Of a DNA stretch of 64,000 nt, positions 1-8,419 are shown in pieces. The stretch's first letter is position 1, and the number at the start of each line of letters is the position of its first letter. Origin of the DNA: CAMEON01 sp045602325 (GTDB lineage Bacteria > Bacillota > Clostridia > Oscillospirales > CAG-272); contig JAZSBH010000132.1 in assembly GCA_045602325.1 (NCBI GenBank), positions 1-64,000 of the forward strand, given 5' to 3'. Both the position numbers and the translations under genes were made by a program. A model generated the notes under the pieces. The model was not told where the DNA came from. It worked only from the letters and a program-made list of their open reading frames with translations, and did no database searches.

Positions 1-76
1 GTCGCAGGGTAACTGCGCCCTGTGAGCAATCATACCCCCTCTTTCGGGGGATTGACACAGGGATAAACCGTTATTT

Positions 77-322
77 TTGCAATTTTTGGCTTTGTCCTCT
101 ATTGCCCGCTTGTTTTTTGAGTGGTTTTTAGAGGTGGCCTATATTGCAAGCAGATGTCTTGTGAACGTGCACTTTTTCTGTCCCAAATGCGGACGCACAT
201 TTCGCCCGTCACCGTGGAAAGCATTGTTTTCCGTACACATGGGCAATTACCGTGTTCTGCGGTGTCCTCATTGCGGAGAGAAGAGTATGTGTCCGCCATC
301 ACATGACCGGGATGAGCGTTAA
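77..322 (+). CDS. small zinc-ribbon protein of unknown function
   Basis: 81 residues if the TTG at 77 is the start; no strong ribosome binding site is visible, and a GTG at 134 is an alternative, so the N-terminus is uncertain. The C-terminal half carries two CPxCG knuckles (CPKCG and CPHCG) about 26 residues apart, plus a final Cys, which is a typical zinc ribbon. The segment between them is rich in basic and aromatic residues. The gene is followed at once by an intrinsic terminator, so it ends its own transcription unit. I do not recognise a specific function; nucleic-acid or protein binding would be a guess. Confidence 0.5.
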   Translation: MQFLALSSIARLFFEWFLEVAYIASRCLVNVHFFCPKCGRTFRPSPWKALFSVHMGNYRVLRCPHCGEKSMCPPSHDRDER

Positions 323-349
323 TGGTTGTGCCACGCAGTTCTGTCATCC

Positions 350-374
350 AGCCCCATGAAAATGGGGCTTTTTT
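350..374 (+). terminator. intrinsic terminator after the zinc-ribbon gene
   Basis: The perfect 8-bp stem AGCCCCAT/ATGGGGCT with a two-base loop is followed by a run of T residues. It separates the small zinc-ribbon gene from the RpiR-family operon. Confidence 0.85.
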
Positions 375-408
375 ATATCGATCTCCACACAAATTCTCCC
401 TTCAACGG

Positions 409-437
409 TTGACTTTTCCTCCGCATTGTGCTATAAT
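409..437 (+). promoter_or_regulatory. sigma-A-type promoter for the RpiR operon
   Basis: TTGACT, a 17-bp spacer and a perfect TATAAT lie about 60 bp before the start codon of the RpiR-family gene. Confidence 0.8.
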
Positions 438-497
438 AATCTATGTATGTAAATTCCCGACTTCTCGGAATTATAGATCAAAGGACGGACAAAATCC

Positions 498-1361
498 ATG
501 AAACGTGACATCCTCCGCATCATCGAAGAGAATATGGACGGCTTCTCCAAGGGCCAGCGCCAGATCGCCCGTTACCTGCTTTCTCACTATGATAAAGCCG
601 CCTACATGACCGCTGCAAAATTGGGTTCGGAGGTCAGTGTAACCGAGTCCACCGTGGTGCGCTTTGTCATGGAGCTGGGCTACGCGGGCTACCCCGAGTT
701 CCAGAAAGCCCTTCAGGAGCTCATCCGCACCAAGCTCACATCCTTTCAGCGTATGGAGGTCACCAACCACCTCATCGGTGACGGCGACGTGCTGGAAAAG
801 GTGCTCATGACCAACGTGGATAACATCCGCCATACCCTGGACAGCATCAGTCGTACCGCCTTCCACGAGGCCGTAGAGGCCATTGTTAAGGCGAAGAATA
901 TTTATATCATTGGTGTGCGTTCTTCGGCCATGCTGGCTAATTTCTTTAGCTACAGCCTGCAAATGATCTTCGACAATGTCCGTCTCATTGATACCACCGC
1001 CGGCAGTGAACTTTTCCAACAGATGATGTCCATTGGAGAAGGTGACGTCATGGTGGCCATCAGCTTCCCCCGCTATTCCAAGCGAGTCATCAAAGCAGTG
1101 GAATTTGCACGTCGTGCAGGAGCAGACGTGGTCGCCCTGACCGACAGCCCCGAATCTCCCATCGCCCCCTCCGCCCAACAGGTACTCATCGCCCAGAGCG
1201 ACATGGCTTCCTACGTGGATTCTCTGGTGGCTCCCCTTTCTCTTCTGAACGCCATGGTGGTGGCGGTCTCCCGCGCCCGGGAGGAGGAGGTCAGAGAGCG
1301 GCTTCAGAAGCTGGAGCATATCTGGGATGAGTACGACGTATACGATAAGAATCAGGGTTGA
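498..1361 (+). CDS. MurR/RpiR family transcriptional regulator (HTH + SIS domain)
   Basis: 287 residues, the normal family length. Residues 1-77 form the RpiR helix-turn-helix, with the typical stretch around SEVSVTESTVVRFVMELGY where serine and threonine precede the recognition helix. Residues about 120-260 are a SIS (sugar isomerase) domain that binds phosphosugars; the segments IYIIGVRSSA and VMVAISFPRYS are its phosphate-binding loops. AAGGACGG lies a good distance before the ATG. Family members sense sugar phosphates such as GlcNAc-6-P or MurNAc-6-P. The next gene is a flavoprotein rather than a sugar enzyme, so the ligand cannot be deduced from context. Confidence 0.9.
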   Translation: MKRDILRIIEENMDGFSKGQRQIARYLLSHYDKAAYMTAAKLGSEVSVTESTVVRFVMELGYAGYPEFQKALQELIRTKLTSFQRMEVTNHLIGDGDVLEKVLMTNVDNIRHTLDSISRTAFHEAVEAIVKAKNIYIIGVRSSAMLANFFSYSLQMIFDNVRLIDTTAGSELFQQMMSIGEGDVMVAISFPRYSKRVIKAVEFARRAGADVVALTDSPESPIAPSAQQVLIAQSDMASYVDSLVAPLSLLNAMVVAVSRAREEEVRERLQKLEHIWDEYDVYDKNQG

Positions 1362-1366
1362 GCGCT

Positions 1367-2638
1367 ATGTCCGATAAAAGAACCATCGCCATCATAGGCG
1401 GCGGTGCCGCAGGCCTCATGGCCGCCGCTTATGCCGCTGAGATCTGCGACCCCGATACCGACGAGATCCTGCTCATCGAGCAGAACGACCGCATGGGTAA
1501 AAAGCTCCGCATCACGGGTAAGGGAAGGTGTAACCTGACCAACGACTGCGACCGCGACGAGTTTCTTGCCAACGTTCCCACCAATCCCCGCTTCCTTTAC
1601 GCCGCTTTGGCCGGCTTTGACACCAAGGATACCCAGGATTATTTCGAATCCCTGGGCGTACCCCTAAAGGTCGAGCGCGGCAAGCGTGTTTTTCCTGTGT
1701 CCGACAAAGCAGGTGATGTGGTGGAGGCCCTTGTCCGCCGATGCCGCGAGTTGGGGGTGACCACTCTGCAAGGCCGCGTGACCGCCATCTATACCGAACC
1801 CGATCCCGACGGCAAGCCCCGCGTGACCTCTCTGCGGGTTGGCGGGCGTGATATTTCCGCTACCGCCGCCATTCTTTGTACCGGCGGTTGCTCCTACCCC
1901 GTCACAGGCTCCGACGGGAACGGCTACAAGCTGGCCGAGCGGCTGGGTCATACCATCGTAACACCCCGACCCTCCCTTGTCCCGTTGGTGTGTGAGGGGA
2001 ACCTTTGTACCCGCATGATGGGACTGTCTCTCCGCAACGTGCGCCTGCGGGTGCTGGATACCAGCAAAAACAAGTATACCTACGAGCATTTCGGCGAAAT
2101 GCTCTTTACCCACTACGGTGTGACCGGCCCGCTGATCCTCTCTGCCTCTGCCCACATTCCCGACGTGGAATCGGGCAAGTACGAGCTCCACATCAACCTC
2201 AAGCCCGCGTTGGATGAGGCAGAGCTGGACGCCCGTATCCTTGCGGATTTTAAGAAGTATTCCAATAAGGACTTCATCAACGCCCTGACGGATCTCCTTC
2301 CCGTCAAGGCCATTGAGCCCGTGGTGGAGCTTTCCGGCATCGATCCCCGCGTGAAGGTCAATGCCATCACCAAGGATCAAAGGAAAGCCCTTGCGTCGGT
2401 ATTGCATTGTATCAAACTTCACCCCGTCCGCCCCCGTCCCATTGCCGAGGCCATCGTCACCAAGGGCGGTGTCAAGGTCAGCGAGGTAGACCCCAAAACC
2501 ATGGAGTCCAAGTTGGTAGCCGGATTCTATTTTGCCGGTGAAGTGCTGGACGTGGATGCCTATACCGGCGGCTTTAACCTGCAAATTGCTTTCTCCACCG
2601 CACGGCTGGCTGCTCAGTCAGCGGTTTGGAACTCATAA
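1367..2638 (+). CDS. NAD(P)/FAD-dependent oxidoreductase, HI0933/YhiN (BaiN-like) family
   Basis: 423 residues from the ATG at 1367; a TTG at 1358 overlaps the previous stop and is less likely. The N-terminus has the Rossmann FAD motif GGGAAGLMAA, followed by GKKLRITGKGRCNLTN, the signature of the HI0933-like flavoprotein family. The C-terminus has the second FAD contact around GGFNLQIAFSTARLAA. A Bacteroides/Clostridium branch reduces bile-acid enones (BaiN), but most members have no assigned substrate. The gene starts 5 bp after the RpiR-type regulator stop and is probably in its operon. Family is certain; the reaction is not. Confidence 0.88.
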   Translation: MSDKRTIAIIGGGAAGLMAAAYAAEICDPDTDEILLIEQNDRMGKKLRITGKGRCNLTNDCDRDEFLANVPTNPRFLYAALAGFDTKDTQDYFESLGVPLKVERGKRVFPVSDKAGDVVEALVRRCRELGVTTLQGRVTAIYTEPDPDGKPRVTSLRVGGRDISATAAILCTGGCSYPVTGSDGNGYKLAERLGHTIVTPRPSLVPLVCEGNLCTRMMGLSLRNVRLRVLDTSKNKYTYEHFGEMLFTHYGVTGPLILSASAHIPDVESGKYELHINLKPALDEAELDARILADFKKYSNKDFINALTDLLPVKAIEPVVELSGIDPRVKVNAITKDQRKALASVLHCIKLHPVRPRPIAEAIVTKGGVKVSEVDPKTMESKLVAGFYFAGEVLDVDAYTGGFNLQIAFSTARLAAQSAVWNS

Positions 2639-2660
2639 ACTGAAAAAAGGAGTCAAAGAT

Positions 2661-3347
2661 ATGTCTCATATTCAAATCGCCATCGATGGTCCCAGCGGAG
2701 CGGGAAAATCCTCCCTTTCCAAGGCTGTTGCCAAGGCTATGGGTATCATTTACGTAGATACGGGCGCTCTCTACCGCACCGTGGGGTATTTCGCACGTTC
2801 CAAGGGAATTACGCTGGATAATATTTCTGCCCTTGTTCCTCACCTTGGGGAAATCAGCATTGAAGTCCGCTATGAAAACGAAGTCCAGTGCGTTTACCTC
2901 AACGGCGAAAACCTGGGCGATCGCATTCGCGAGAACGAGATCTCCATGTATGCGTCGAAGGTTTCTGCCATTCCTGAGGTACGCGCTTTCCTGCTGGATA
3001 CCCAGAAGGATATCGCCCGTAAAAACTCCGTCATCATGGACGGCCGCGACATTGGTACGGTCATCCTTCCCAATGCAGACGTGAAGATCTTTTTAACCGC
3101 TTCCAACGAGATTCGTGCCCGCCGTCGCGTCAAGGAACTGGAGGAGAAGGGAATGCCCGCCTCCTACGAGGAGGTTTTGACCGATATGATCAAGCGTGAT
3201 GAACAGGATCGCAGCCGCGACATTGCTCCTGCCATTGCCGCCCCTGATGCTATTCATTTCGACAATTCCTACGAAGGTTTTGACGAAGCCCTCAGCGAGC
3301 TTCTCGCGGTCATAAACAACGCATTGCGTGCAAAGGAGTCGTTATGA
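2661..3347 (+). CDS. cmk: cytidylate kinase
   Basis: 228 residues. It transfers phosphate from ATP to CMP or dCMP in the cytoplasm. The P-loop GPSGAGKSS is at residues 9-17, the NMP-binding segment DTGALYRTVGYF follows, and MDGRDIGTVI and the LID region RDEQDRSRD are conserved. The start is the ATG at 2661, preceded by AAAAAAGGAG; an in-frame upstream ATG runs inside the previous gene and is rejected. The stop overlaps the plsC start as ATGA, so translation is probably coupled. cmk-plsC-ispH/S1 is a standard clostridial order. Confidence 0.95.
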   Translation: MSHIQIAIDGPSGAGKSSLSKAVAKAMGIIYVDTGALYRTVGYFARSKGITLDNISALVPHLGEISIEVRYENEVQCVYLNGENLGDRIRENEISMYASKVSAIPEVRAFLLDTQKDIARKNSVIMDGRDIGTVILPNADVKIFLTASNEIRARRRVKELEEKGMPASYEEVLTDMIKRDEQDRSRDIAPAIAAPDAIHFDNSYEGFDEALSELLAVINNALRAKESL

Positions 3348-3982
3348 GCAAGCAGAAAAAGCCCGTAAAGCCCATAAGCGGCCTCTACAAGGTGGTTAAG
3401 GTTACCTTGACCTATCCCGTCCGTTTCCTCTGCCACATGAAGGTGAGCGGCGCTGAAAACGAGCCTACCCCCGATCAGGGCACCTATTTGGTCATCGCCA
3501 ACCATCGTACTTGGGCGGATCCCATCTATCTGTGCTGTGCGCTCAAGCATCAGCAGCCCCACTTCATGGCCAAAAAAGAGCTCTTCAAGATCCCGCTTCT
3601 GAATATCCTGATCCGTGCCCTCGGCGCTTATCCCGTCAATCGCGGAGGTGCCGATGTAGGTGCTATCAAGCACACCATCGAGATGCTGAAGCAGGGAGCC
3701 GCCGTGGGTATGTTTCCCCAGGGGCATCGCTACAACGGCGTTGACCCCCGCACCACTACTGTGAAGACCGGAGCGGCTATGATTTCCCAGAAGGCAAATG
3801 TGCAGGTGCTTCCGGTTTTCGTCAAGGTCAAGAACAACAAGCATTTCTTCCTTTGCAAGAAGGAGGTCATCGTCGGGAAACCCATTTCAGTTGAAGAGAT
3901 GAATTATAATCCCGAGGCTCCCGGTGAATACCAGCGTATCGCAGATATGCTTTTTGAGCGGGTCTGCGAGTTGGGGGATTGA
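3344..3982 (+). CDS. plsC: 1-acyl-sn-glycerol-3-phosphate acyltransferase (PlsC family)
   Basis: 212 residues. It acylates lysophosphatidic acid to phosphatidic acid at the membrane. The acyltransferase motif I NHRTWAD (HxxxxD) is near residue 50, and motif III MFPQGHR (a variant of FPEGTR, with Q in place of E) is near residue 124. There is a short basic N-terminus and no obvious transmembrane anchor. It is translationally coupled to cmk by a 4-bp overlap and followed 2 bp later by ispH-S1. Confidence 0.92.
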   Translation: MSKQKKPVKPISGLYKVVKVTLTYPVRFLCHMKVSGAENEPTPDQGTYLVIANHRTWADPIYLCCALKHQQPHFMAKKELFKIPLLNILIRALGAYPVNRGGADVGAIKHTIEMLKQGAAVGMFPQGHRYNGVDPRTTTVKTGAAMISQKANVQVLPVFVKVKNNKHFFLCKKEVIVGKPISVEEMNYNPEAPGEYQRIADMLFERVCELGD

Positions 3983-3984
3983 TT

Positions 3985-6045
3985 ATGTTTGAGATCCACG
4001 TCGCTAAAAATGCAGGCTTTTGCTTCGGTGTCGCCCGCGCCACCGAAGCCGTCGAGCGGGAGATGGCCGAGCATCCCGAGGGCGAGCGCATCTTTACCCT
4101 CGGCCGCCTCATTCATAACGAAACCTATAATCAGCGCCTTGCCGCAGGGGGCGTTCGTGTCATCTCCGCGGAGGACGTGGAGCGGCTGGCGGGGGAGGCA
4201 ACCCCCGAGACCCCCGTCAAGGTCTTCGTCCGCGCCCACGGCATGACCCGAGAGACCGAAGCCCTCTTGGCAAAATGCGCTACGGGTAATCCCGCATTTT
4301 CCTTTGTGGATTGTACTTGTTCCTTCGTAAAAAAGATTCACCGCATCGCCGACGAGCATAGCGCGCTGAACGCGAAAGCAAGGATGGAAACAGGGAAGGA
4401 TGACCGCTTTCTGGCTGTGCTCGGATCGGCAGACCACCCCGAGGTGGTGGGCTTTCTCAGCCGTTTCGATGGGCAGAAGATCGTGTTCCATAACGCTGCC
4501 GAAGCGCAGGCGCTCATTGAAGAAGGTCGAGTGCCCACAGATGGGTCTATGAGGCCGGTTCTGGTGGCGCAAACCACCCAAAATCTCATCGAATGGGAAA
4601 AGACAAAAAAAATTTACAATTTAACCTTTACGCGTCCATATATTTATGATACAATTTGCAGTATTACGGACTCTAGGCAAACCGAAGCCGCGGTACTTGC
4701 ACGCAAATGCGATCGCATCATCGTGATCGGGGGCAGAGATAGTTCAAACTCTGCCAAACTCTATTCGATTTGTAAGGACATTTGTGCTGACACCGTGTGG
4801 GTCGAGCGCGCAGACGAACTGCCGAAGGAGCTTCCGTTAGCCTGCCAACGGGTAGGCATCGTGGCAGGGGCATCTACCCCCCACGACATCATTGAGGAGG
4901 TAACAAACAACATGAGCGAGATCCAGAACGAAAACTTCGCGGAACTGCTTGAGGATTCCCTCAAGACATTAAATACAGGAGATACTGTGACCGGTATTAT
5001 TACCAGCATTAGTGCAGGCGAGATTCAGCTTGACCTGGGCGCCAAAGTCACCGGCGTTATCAAGCTGGAACAGATTACCGATGATCCTTCCGCAAAACTC
5101 AGCGAGATGTTCAAAATCGGAGATGAGGTGGAGGCATTCGTGATCCGTGTCAGCGACCGCGACGGCTTCGCTGAGCTCTCCAAGAAGCGTGTCGATTCCG
5201 ACAAGAACTGGCTCAAGGTGGTCGCTGCTTACGAGAACGGCGAGAACATTGAGGGCAAGGTCATTTCCGTAAACAAGGGCGGCGTTGAGGCAATCTGCTT
5301 CGATAACCGCGTATTCATCCCCGCAGCCCACACCGGTATTCCCCGTGAGGGCGACCTCTCCACTCTGGTTGGCCAGACCGTGACTCTCCGCATCCTGGAG
5401 ATCGGTGAGAAGAAAAGAGCTAAGGGCTCTATTCGTCTCGTTCTCCGCGACCTTAAGCGCGCTCAGGAGAAGACTTTCTGGGAAGAGATCGAGGAAGGCA
5501 AGATCTACACCGGTACCGTTAAGAGCATGACCAGCTACGGCGCATTCGTCGACCTGGGCGGCGTGGACGGCATGGTTCACTGCACCGAGCTGTCCTGGAA
5601 GCGCATCAAGTCTCCCGCAGAGGTCCTGTCCATCGGCGATGAGATCACCGTGTTCGTCAAGAGCTACGACGCAGAGAAGAAGCGCATTTCCCTGGGCTAC
5701 AAGACCGAGGCAACCAACCCCTGGTTCATCTTTACTTCCCAGTACGCTGTGGGTGATACCGCATCCGTTAAGATCGTCAACCTGATGCCCTTCGGTGCAT
5801 TCGCTGAGATCGTGGACGGTGTGGACGGTCTGATCCACATTTCCCAGATCGCTGACCACAAGATCGGCAAGCCCGCCGACGTGCTGGAGATCGGTCAGGT
5901 CGTGGACGCTAAGATCATCGACATTGACAACGATAACCAGAAGGTCAGCCTGTCCATCCGTGCCCTCATCGAAGAGGCAAAGGCCGCTGAGGAGGCTATT
6001 CCTGCAGAAGAGGCTGCCGTTGAGGTTGAGGCTACTGAGGAATAA
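3985..6045 (+). CDS. ispH: IspH (HMBPP reductase) fused to ribosomal protein S1-like domains
   Basis: 686 residues from the ATG at 3985, with GGGGGAT upstream. Residues about 1-300 are 4-hydroxy-3-methylbut-2-enyl diphosphate reductase, an Fe-S enzyme of the MEP isoprenoid pathway; Cys ligands are seen in AGFCFGV, VDCTCSFV and YDTICSITDSRQ. From about residue 325 there are four S1 RNA-binding repeats, with GAFVDLGGVDGMVH and GAFAEIVDGVDGLIHISQ the clearest, then an acidic tail rich in E and A. The bifunctional fusion is well known in Clostridia. At the junction an in-frame ATG (4912) is preceded by GAGGAGGT, so the S1 half might also be made alone. Confidence 0.95.
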   Translation: MFEIHVAKNAGFCFGVARATEAVEREMAEHPEGERIFTLGRLIHNETYNQRLAAGGVRVISAEDVERLAGEATPETPVKVFVRAHGMTRETEALLAKCATGNPAFSFVDCTCSFVKKIHRIADEHSALNAKARMETGKDDRFLAVLGSADHPEVVGFLSRFDGQKIVFHNAAEAQALIEEGRVPTDGSMRPVLVAQTTQNLIEWEKTKKIYNLTFTRPYIYDTICSITDSRQTEAAVLARKCDRIIVIGGRDSSNSAKLYSICKDICADTVWVERADELPKELPLACQRVGIVAGASTPHDIIEEVTNNMSEIQNENFAELLEDSLKTLNTGDTVTGIITSISAGEIQLDLGAKVTGVIKLEQITDDPSAKLSEMFKIGDEVEAFVIRVSDRDGFAELSKKRVDSDKNWLKVVAAYENGENIEGKVISVNKGGVEAICFDNRVFIPAAHTGIPREGDLSTLVGQTVTLRILEIGEKKRAKGSIRLVLRDLKRAQEKTFWEEIEEGKIYTGTVKSMTSYGAFVDLGGVDGMVHCTELSWKRIKSPAEVLSIGDEITVFVKSYDAEKKRISLGYKTEATNPWFIFTSQYAVGDTASVKIVNLMPFGAFAEIVDGVDGLIHISQIADHKIGKPADVLEIGQVVDAKIIDIDNDNQKVSLSIRALIEEAKAAEEAIPAEEAAVEVEATEE
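4627..4655 (+). promoter_or_regulatory. candidate internal promoter inside ispH
   Basis: TTTACG, a 17-bp spacer and TACAAT with an extended TG motif lie in an unusually AT-rich patch of an otherwise GC-rich gene. Transcripts from here would begin about 250 nt before the internal ATG at 4912. The patch also encodes conserved IspH residues, so this is only a candidate. Confidence 0.4.
4894..4914 (+). promoter_or_regulatory. candidate internal ribosome binding site for a free S1 protein
   Basis: GAGGAGGT at 4894-4901 lies 10 nt before an in-frame ATG at 4912, at the boundary between the IspH and S1 domains. A product starting there would have 377 residues and four S1 repeats, close to the short S1 proteins of low-GC Firmicutes. 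Confidence 0.45.
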
Positions 6046-6058
6046 TAAGTACTAAATG

Positions 6059-6090
6059 AAAAGGCGCATTTCGTAAGGAATGCGTCTTTT
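6059..6090 (+). terminator. intrinsic terminator after ispH-S1
   Basis: A 12-bp stem (AAAAGGCGCATT with AATGCGTCTTTT, one G-U pair) with an 8-base loop and a T-rich tail ends the cmk-plsC-ispH operon. Confidence 0.85.
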
Positions 6091-6155
6091 CATTTTTGCG
6101 CGTATGTGGGACATCCCTTCTTGCATAAGATGAAAAAAATGCAAGGAGGCCGTAT

Positions 6156-6845
6156 ATGATCGGTTTTGTTTTTTCGCCTATTCTCAAATTGCTTCACATC
6201 ATTCTGGGCGTCAGCACCGCCCAGAACTTCCCGCCGCCGCTGGATACCCACGAAGAGGAGGAAGCCTTTCGTCTCGCACGTGCCGGCTCGGAGGACGCAC
6301 GCCAAAAACTGATCCTGCATAATCTGCGCCTTGTATCCCACATTGTCCGTAAATACTACGCCACCGCCAAGAACCAGGAGGATTTGGTTTCCATCGGAAC
6401 CATCGGACTGGTCAAGGCAGTGGACAGCTTCAAGATCGACAACGGAACACGCTTTGCCACATACGCGGCAAAGTGTATTCAGAATGAGATCCTCATGCAC
6501 TTCCGTTCCCAAAAGAAACTCAATGCCGAGGTGTCCATGAACGATACCATCGACGTGGACAGGGACGGAAATCCCTTGACATACACCGACGTGATCAGCA
6601 GTGAAGAGAATTTGGCCGAAGACGTCATGCGGCACGTGGAGGGTGAAAAAGCCATGATGCTGGTACGCACCCGTCTCGATCCGCGCGAGAGGCAAGTCAT
6701 AACCCTGCGTTTCGGTCTGGACGGTGTACCGGCGCTCACCCAGCGGGAGATCGCGTTGAAATTGGGCATATCCAGATCCTACGTGAGCCGTATCGAAAAA
6801 GCGGCGCTTGAAAAATTAAGAGAAGGATTTGGCCTCAAGCATTGA
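6156..6845 (+). CDS. sigK: RNA polymerase sporulation sigma factor, sigma-K
   Basis: 229 residues. Residues 1-20 are hydrophobic and match the pro-sequence removed from pro-sigma-K by SpoIVFB; the mature part then begins with the NFPPPL segment. Region 2 (HNLRLVSHIVRKYY, DLVSIGTIGLVKAVDSF, TYAAKCIQNEILMHFR) and region 4 (LTQREIALKLGISRSYVSRIEKAALEKL) are complete. The gene is uninterrupted, so there is no skin-type element here. It drives late mother-cell genes. An AAGGAGG site is well spaced before the ATG. It converges on spoVAE with one base between the stops and no terminator. Confidence 0.93.
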   Translation: MIGFVFSPILKLLHIILGVSTAQNFPPPLDTHEEEEAFRLARAGSEDARQKLILHNLRLVSHIVRKYYATAKNQEDLVSIGTIGLVKAVDSFKIDNGTRFATYAAKCIQNEILMHFRSQKKLNAEVSMNDTIDVDRDGNPLTYTDVISSEENLAEDVMRHVEGEKAMMLVRTRLDPRERQVITLRFGLDGVPALTQREIALKLGISRSYVSRIEKAALEKLREGFGLKH

Positions 6846-6846
6846 G

Positions 6847-7233
6847 TCAGTCCTTGGGTTTTCCTTTGCAAAACAGTGCTACGATATATCCGAATACCAG
6901 AGCCGCCGCCGTGCCCCCTGCTGCGGCGGTAAGCGGGCCTGTCAGCGCACCCAGCAGACCCTTTTCTTGTATGGCTTTTTTGACTCCCTTGGCAATGAGA
7001 TAGCCAAACCCGGTCAGCGGTGTAGTCGCACCTGCTCCGCCGAAATCGACAATATGCTTGTATACCCCGACAGCCCCCAAGAAAACCCCGGCAACCACGT
7101 ACACCACCAGGATCCGAGCGGGGGTCAGCTTGGTCTTGTCTATGAGAACCTGGGCGATCACACAGAGGATACCGCCCACCAGAAACGCGCGGAGGTAGGG
7201 AAGCACCGCGTCCAAGATCGTATTCCAATTCAT
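6847..7233 (-). CDS. spoVAE: stage V sporulation protein AE
   Basis: 128 residues with about four hydrophobic segments and glycine-rich loops (VVAGVFLGAVGVY, FGGAGATTPLTGFGYL), characteristic of SpoVAE/SpoVAEb. It is part of the inner-membrane channel that loads dipicolinic acid into the forespore and releases it at germination. It starts 1 bp after the spoVAD stop and is co-transcribed with it. spoVAC, normally upstream of spoVAD, is not in this window. Confidence 0.9.
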   Translation of the reverse strand: MNWNTILDAVLPYLRAFLVGGILCVIAQVLIDKTKLTPARILVVYVVAGVFLGAVGVYKHIVDFGGAGATTPLTGFGYLIAKGVKKAIQEKGLLGALTGPLTAAAGGTAAALVFGYIVALFCKGKPKD

Positions 7234-7234
7234 A

Positions 7235-8260
7235 TCACTTTTCCTTTCTGTACAAGGGACTTTCCAAACAGAGAAGATGCCCGACCCCCGGGATGGACTG
7301 CCCCTGCTTGACGCTGTCGGGACTCATCATAGCCCCTGTTGCTATAAATAGAATGCGTCCCAACTCACCTTTTTGCAGCTTGGGGAGCAGGTAACTGCCC
7401 AAAACCACCGCCGCGCAGCCGCATCCCGATCCGCCACTGTGGGTATCCTGGGTATTGTGCGAAAAGATCATTTTTCCGCAGTCATTGTGGAGGGAGGATA
7501 TATCCCGTCCTTCGGCCATCATGAGGTCACAGAGGATGCGGCTCCCCTCCCAGCCAAGATCTCCCGTCACGATGAGATCGTAGTCGATGGGGAACGTGCC
7601 GCTCATGTCAAAATACCGCATCAGTGTGGACGCCGCCGCAGGTGCCATGGCCGCCCCCATGTTGTTGGCGTCCGAGATTCCCATGTCCACCACGATCCCT
7701 GGCAGGGCGTCGGTCACCCTCGCCATTTCACGGCCGTTGGCTATAGAATCATCACAGAGTATGAACGCTCCCGAGCCGGTAACCGTCCACTGGCCCGTGG
7801 GGGGACGCTGACCGCCGTATTCCAAAGGGGTACGGAACTGTCGTTCTGCCGCCGCGTTATGGGAGGAGGTTACTGCCGCCGCGATTTTGGCGTGACCGCC
7901 ATCAACCATAGTCGCCGCCAACATCAGCCCCTCTGCCGAAGTGGAGCAAGCTCCATACAAGCCAAAGTAGGGAATATCGTAGGATAAGAGCCCGTAAGAA
8001 GAGCCCACGCACTGATTTAAGAGATCTCCCGCAAAGAGCATATCGACCTTGTCCTGGGTGAGATCTGCTTTTTCCAGTACCGCCGACAGCGCCATCCGTT
8101 GCATTTCGGATTCTGCCTTTTCCCAGGTGTCCTGATCGAAGCGGTCGTTTTCGTTGAAATAATCGAAATGGTTTCCCAGGGGGCCTGCGTGCTCCTTGCC
8201 ACCAACGACCGTGGCGGCTGCAAGAATGCAGGCGTTCGTGGAAAGAATATTTTGACTCAT
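7235..8260 (-). CDS. spoVAD: stage V sporulation protein AD
   Basis: 341 residues with a thiolase/ketosynthase-like fold. The GACSTSAEGLMLAATMV and SHNTQDTHSGGSGCGCAAVVLGSYLLP segments are hallmark SpoVAD sequences. It is a dipicolinic-acid-binding component of the SpoVA complex on the forespore inner membrane. The start has a GGAGTG site 7 bp upstream. The promoter region resembles a sigma-G element, fitting the usual forespore control of spoVA genes. It is the first gene of a spoVAD-spoVAE pair, with no spoVAC beside it. Confidence 0.95.
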   Translation of the reverse strand: MSQNILSTNACILAAATVVGGKEHAGPLGNHFDYFNENDRFDQDTWEKAESEMQRMALSAVLEKADLTQDKVDMLFAGDLLNQCVGSSYGLLSYDIPYFGLYGACSTSAEGLMLAATMVDGGHAKIAAAVTSSHNAAAERQFRTPLEYGGQRPPTGQWTVTGSGAFILCDDSIANGREMARVTDALPGIVVDMGISDANNMGAAMAPAAASTLMRYFDMSGTFPIDYDLIVTGDLGWEGSRILCDLMMAEGRDISSLHNDCGKMIFSHNTQDTHSGGSGCGCAAVVLGSYLLPKLQKGELGRILFIATGAMMSPDSVKQGQSIPGVGHLLCLESPLYRKEK

Positions 8261-8299
8261 GATGGTATCACTCCATACTTTTGTGCATTATTTTTTTAT

Positions 8300-8328
8300 T
8301 AGAATCCCCCGTTTCCCTTGCATTATGC
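8300..8328 (-). promoter_or_regulatory. possible sigma-G-type promoter for spoVAD-spoVAE
   Basis: On the minus strand GCATA, a 17-bp spacer and GATTCTA resemble the forespore consensus (GNATR, then CATnnTA). It overlaps the divergent sigma-A promoter of the M16 protease gene. Confidence 0.4.
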
Positions 8329-8346
8329 GTGAAAATGTGGTATAAT
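8318..8346 (+). promoter_or_regulatory. sigma-A-type promoter for the M16C protease gene
   Basis: TTGCAT, a 17-bp spacer and TATAAT with an extended TG motif. Confidence 0.8.
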
Positions 8347-8419
8347 CAAACCAAGTATATCTGTCCGCGGGAGATGTATGGGTTTGCTCGCGGGAAATAT
8401 CATGAAGGAGAATGAAAAA

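Noticed and set aside
6156..6845. skin-element interruption of sigK
   Set aside because: The gene is continuous with all sigma regions in one frame.
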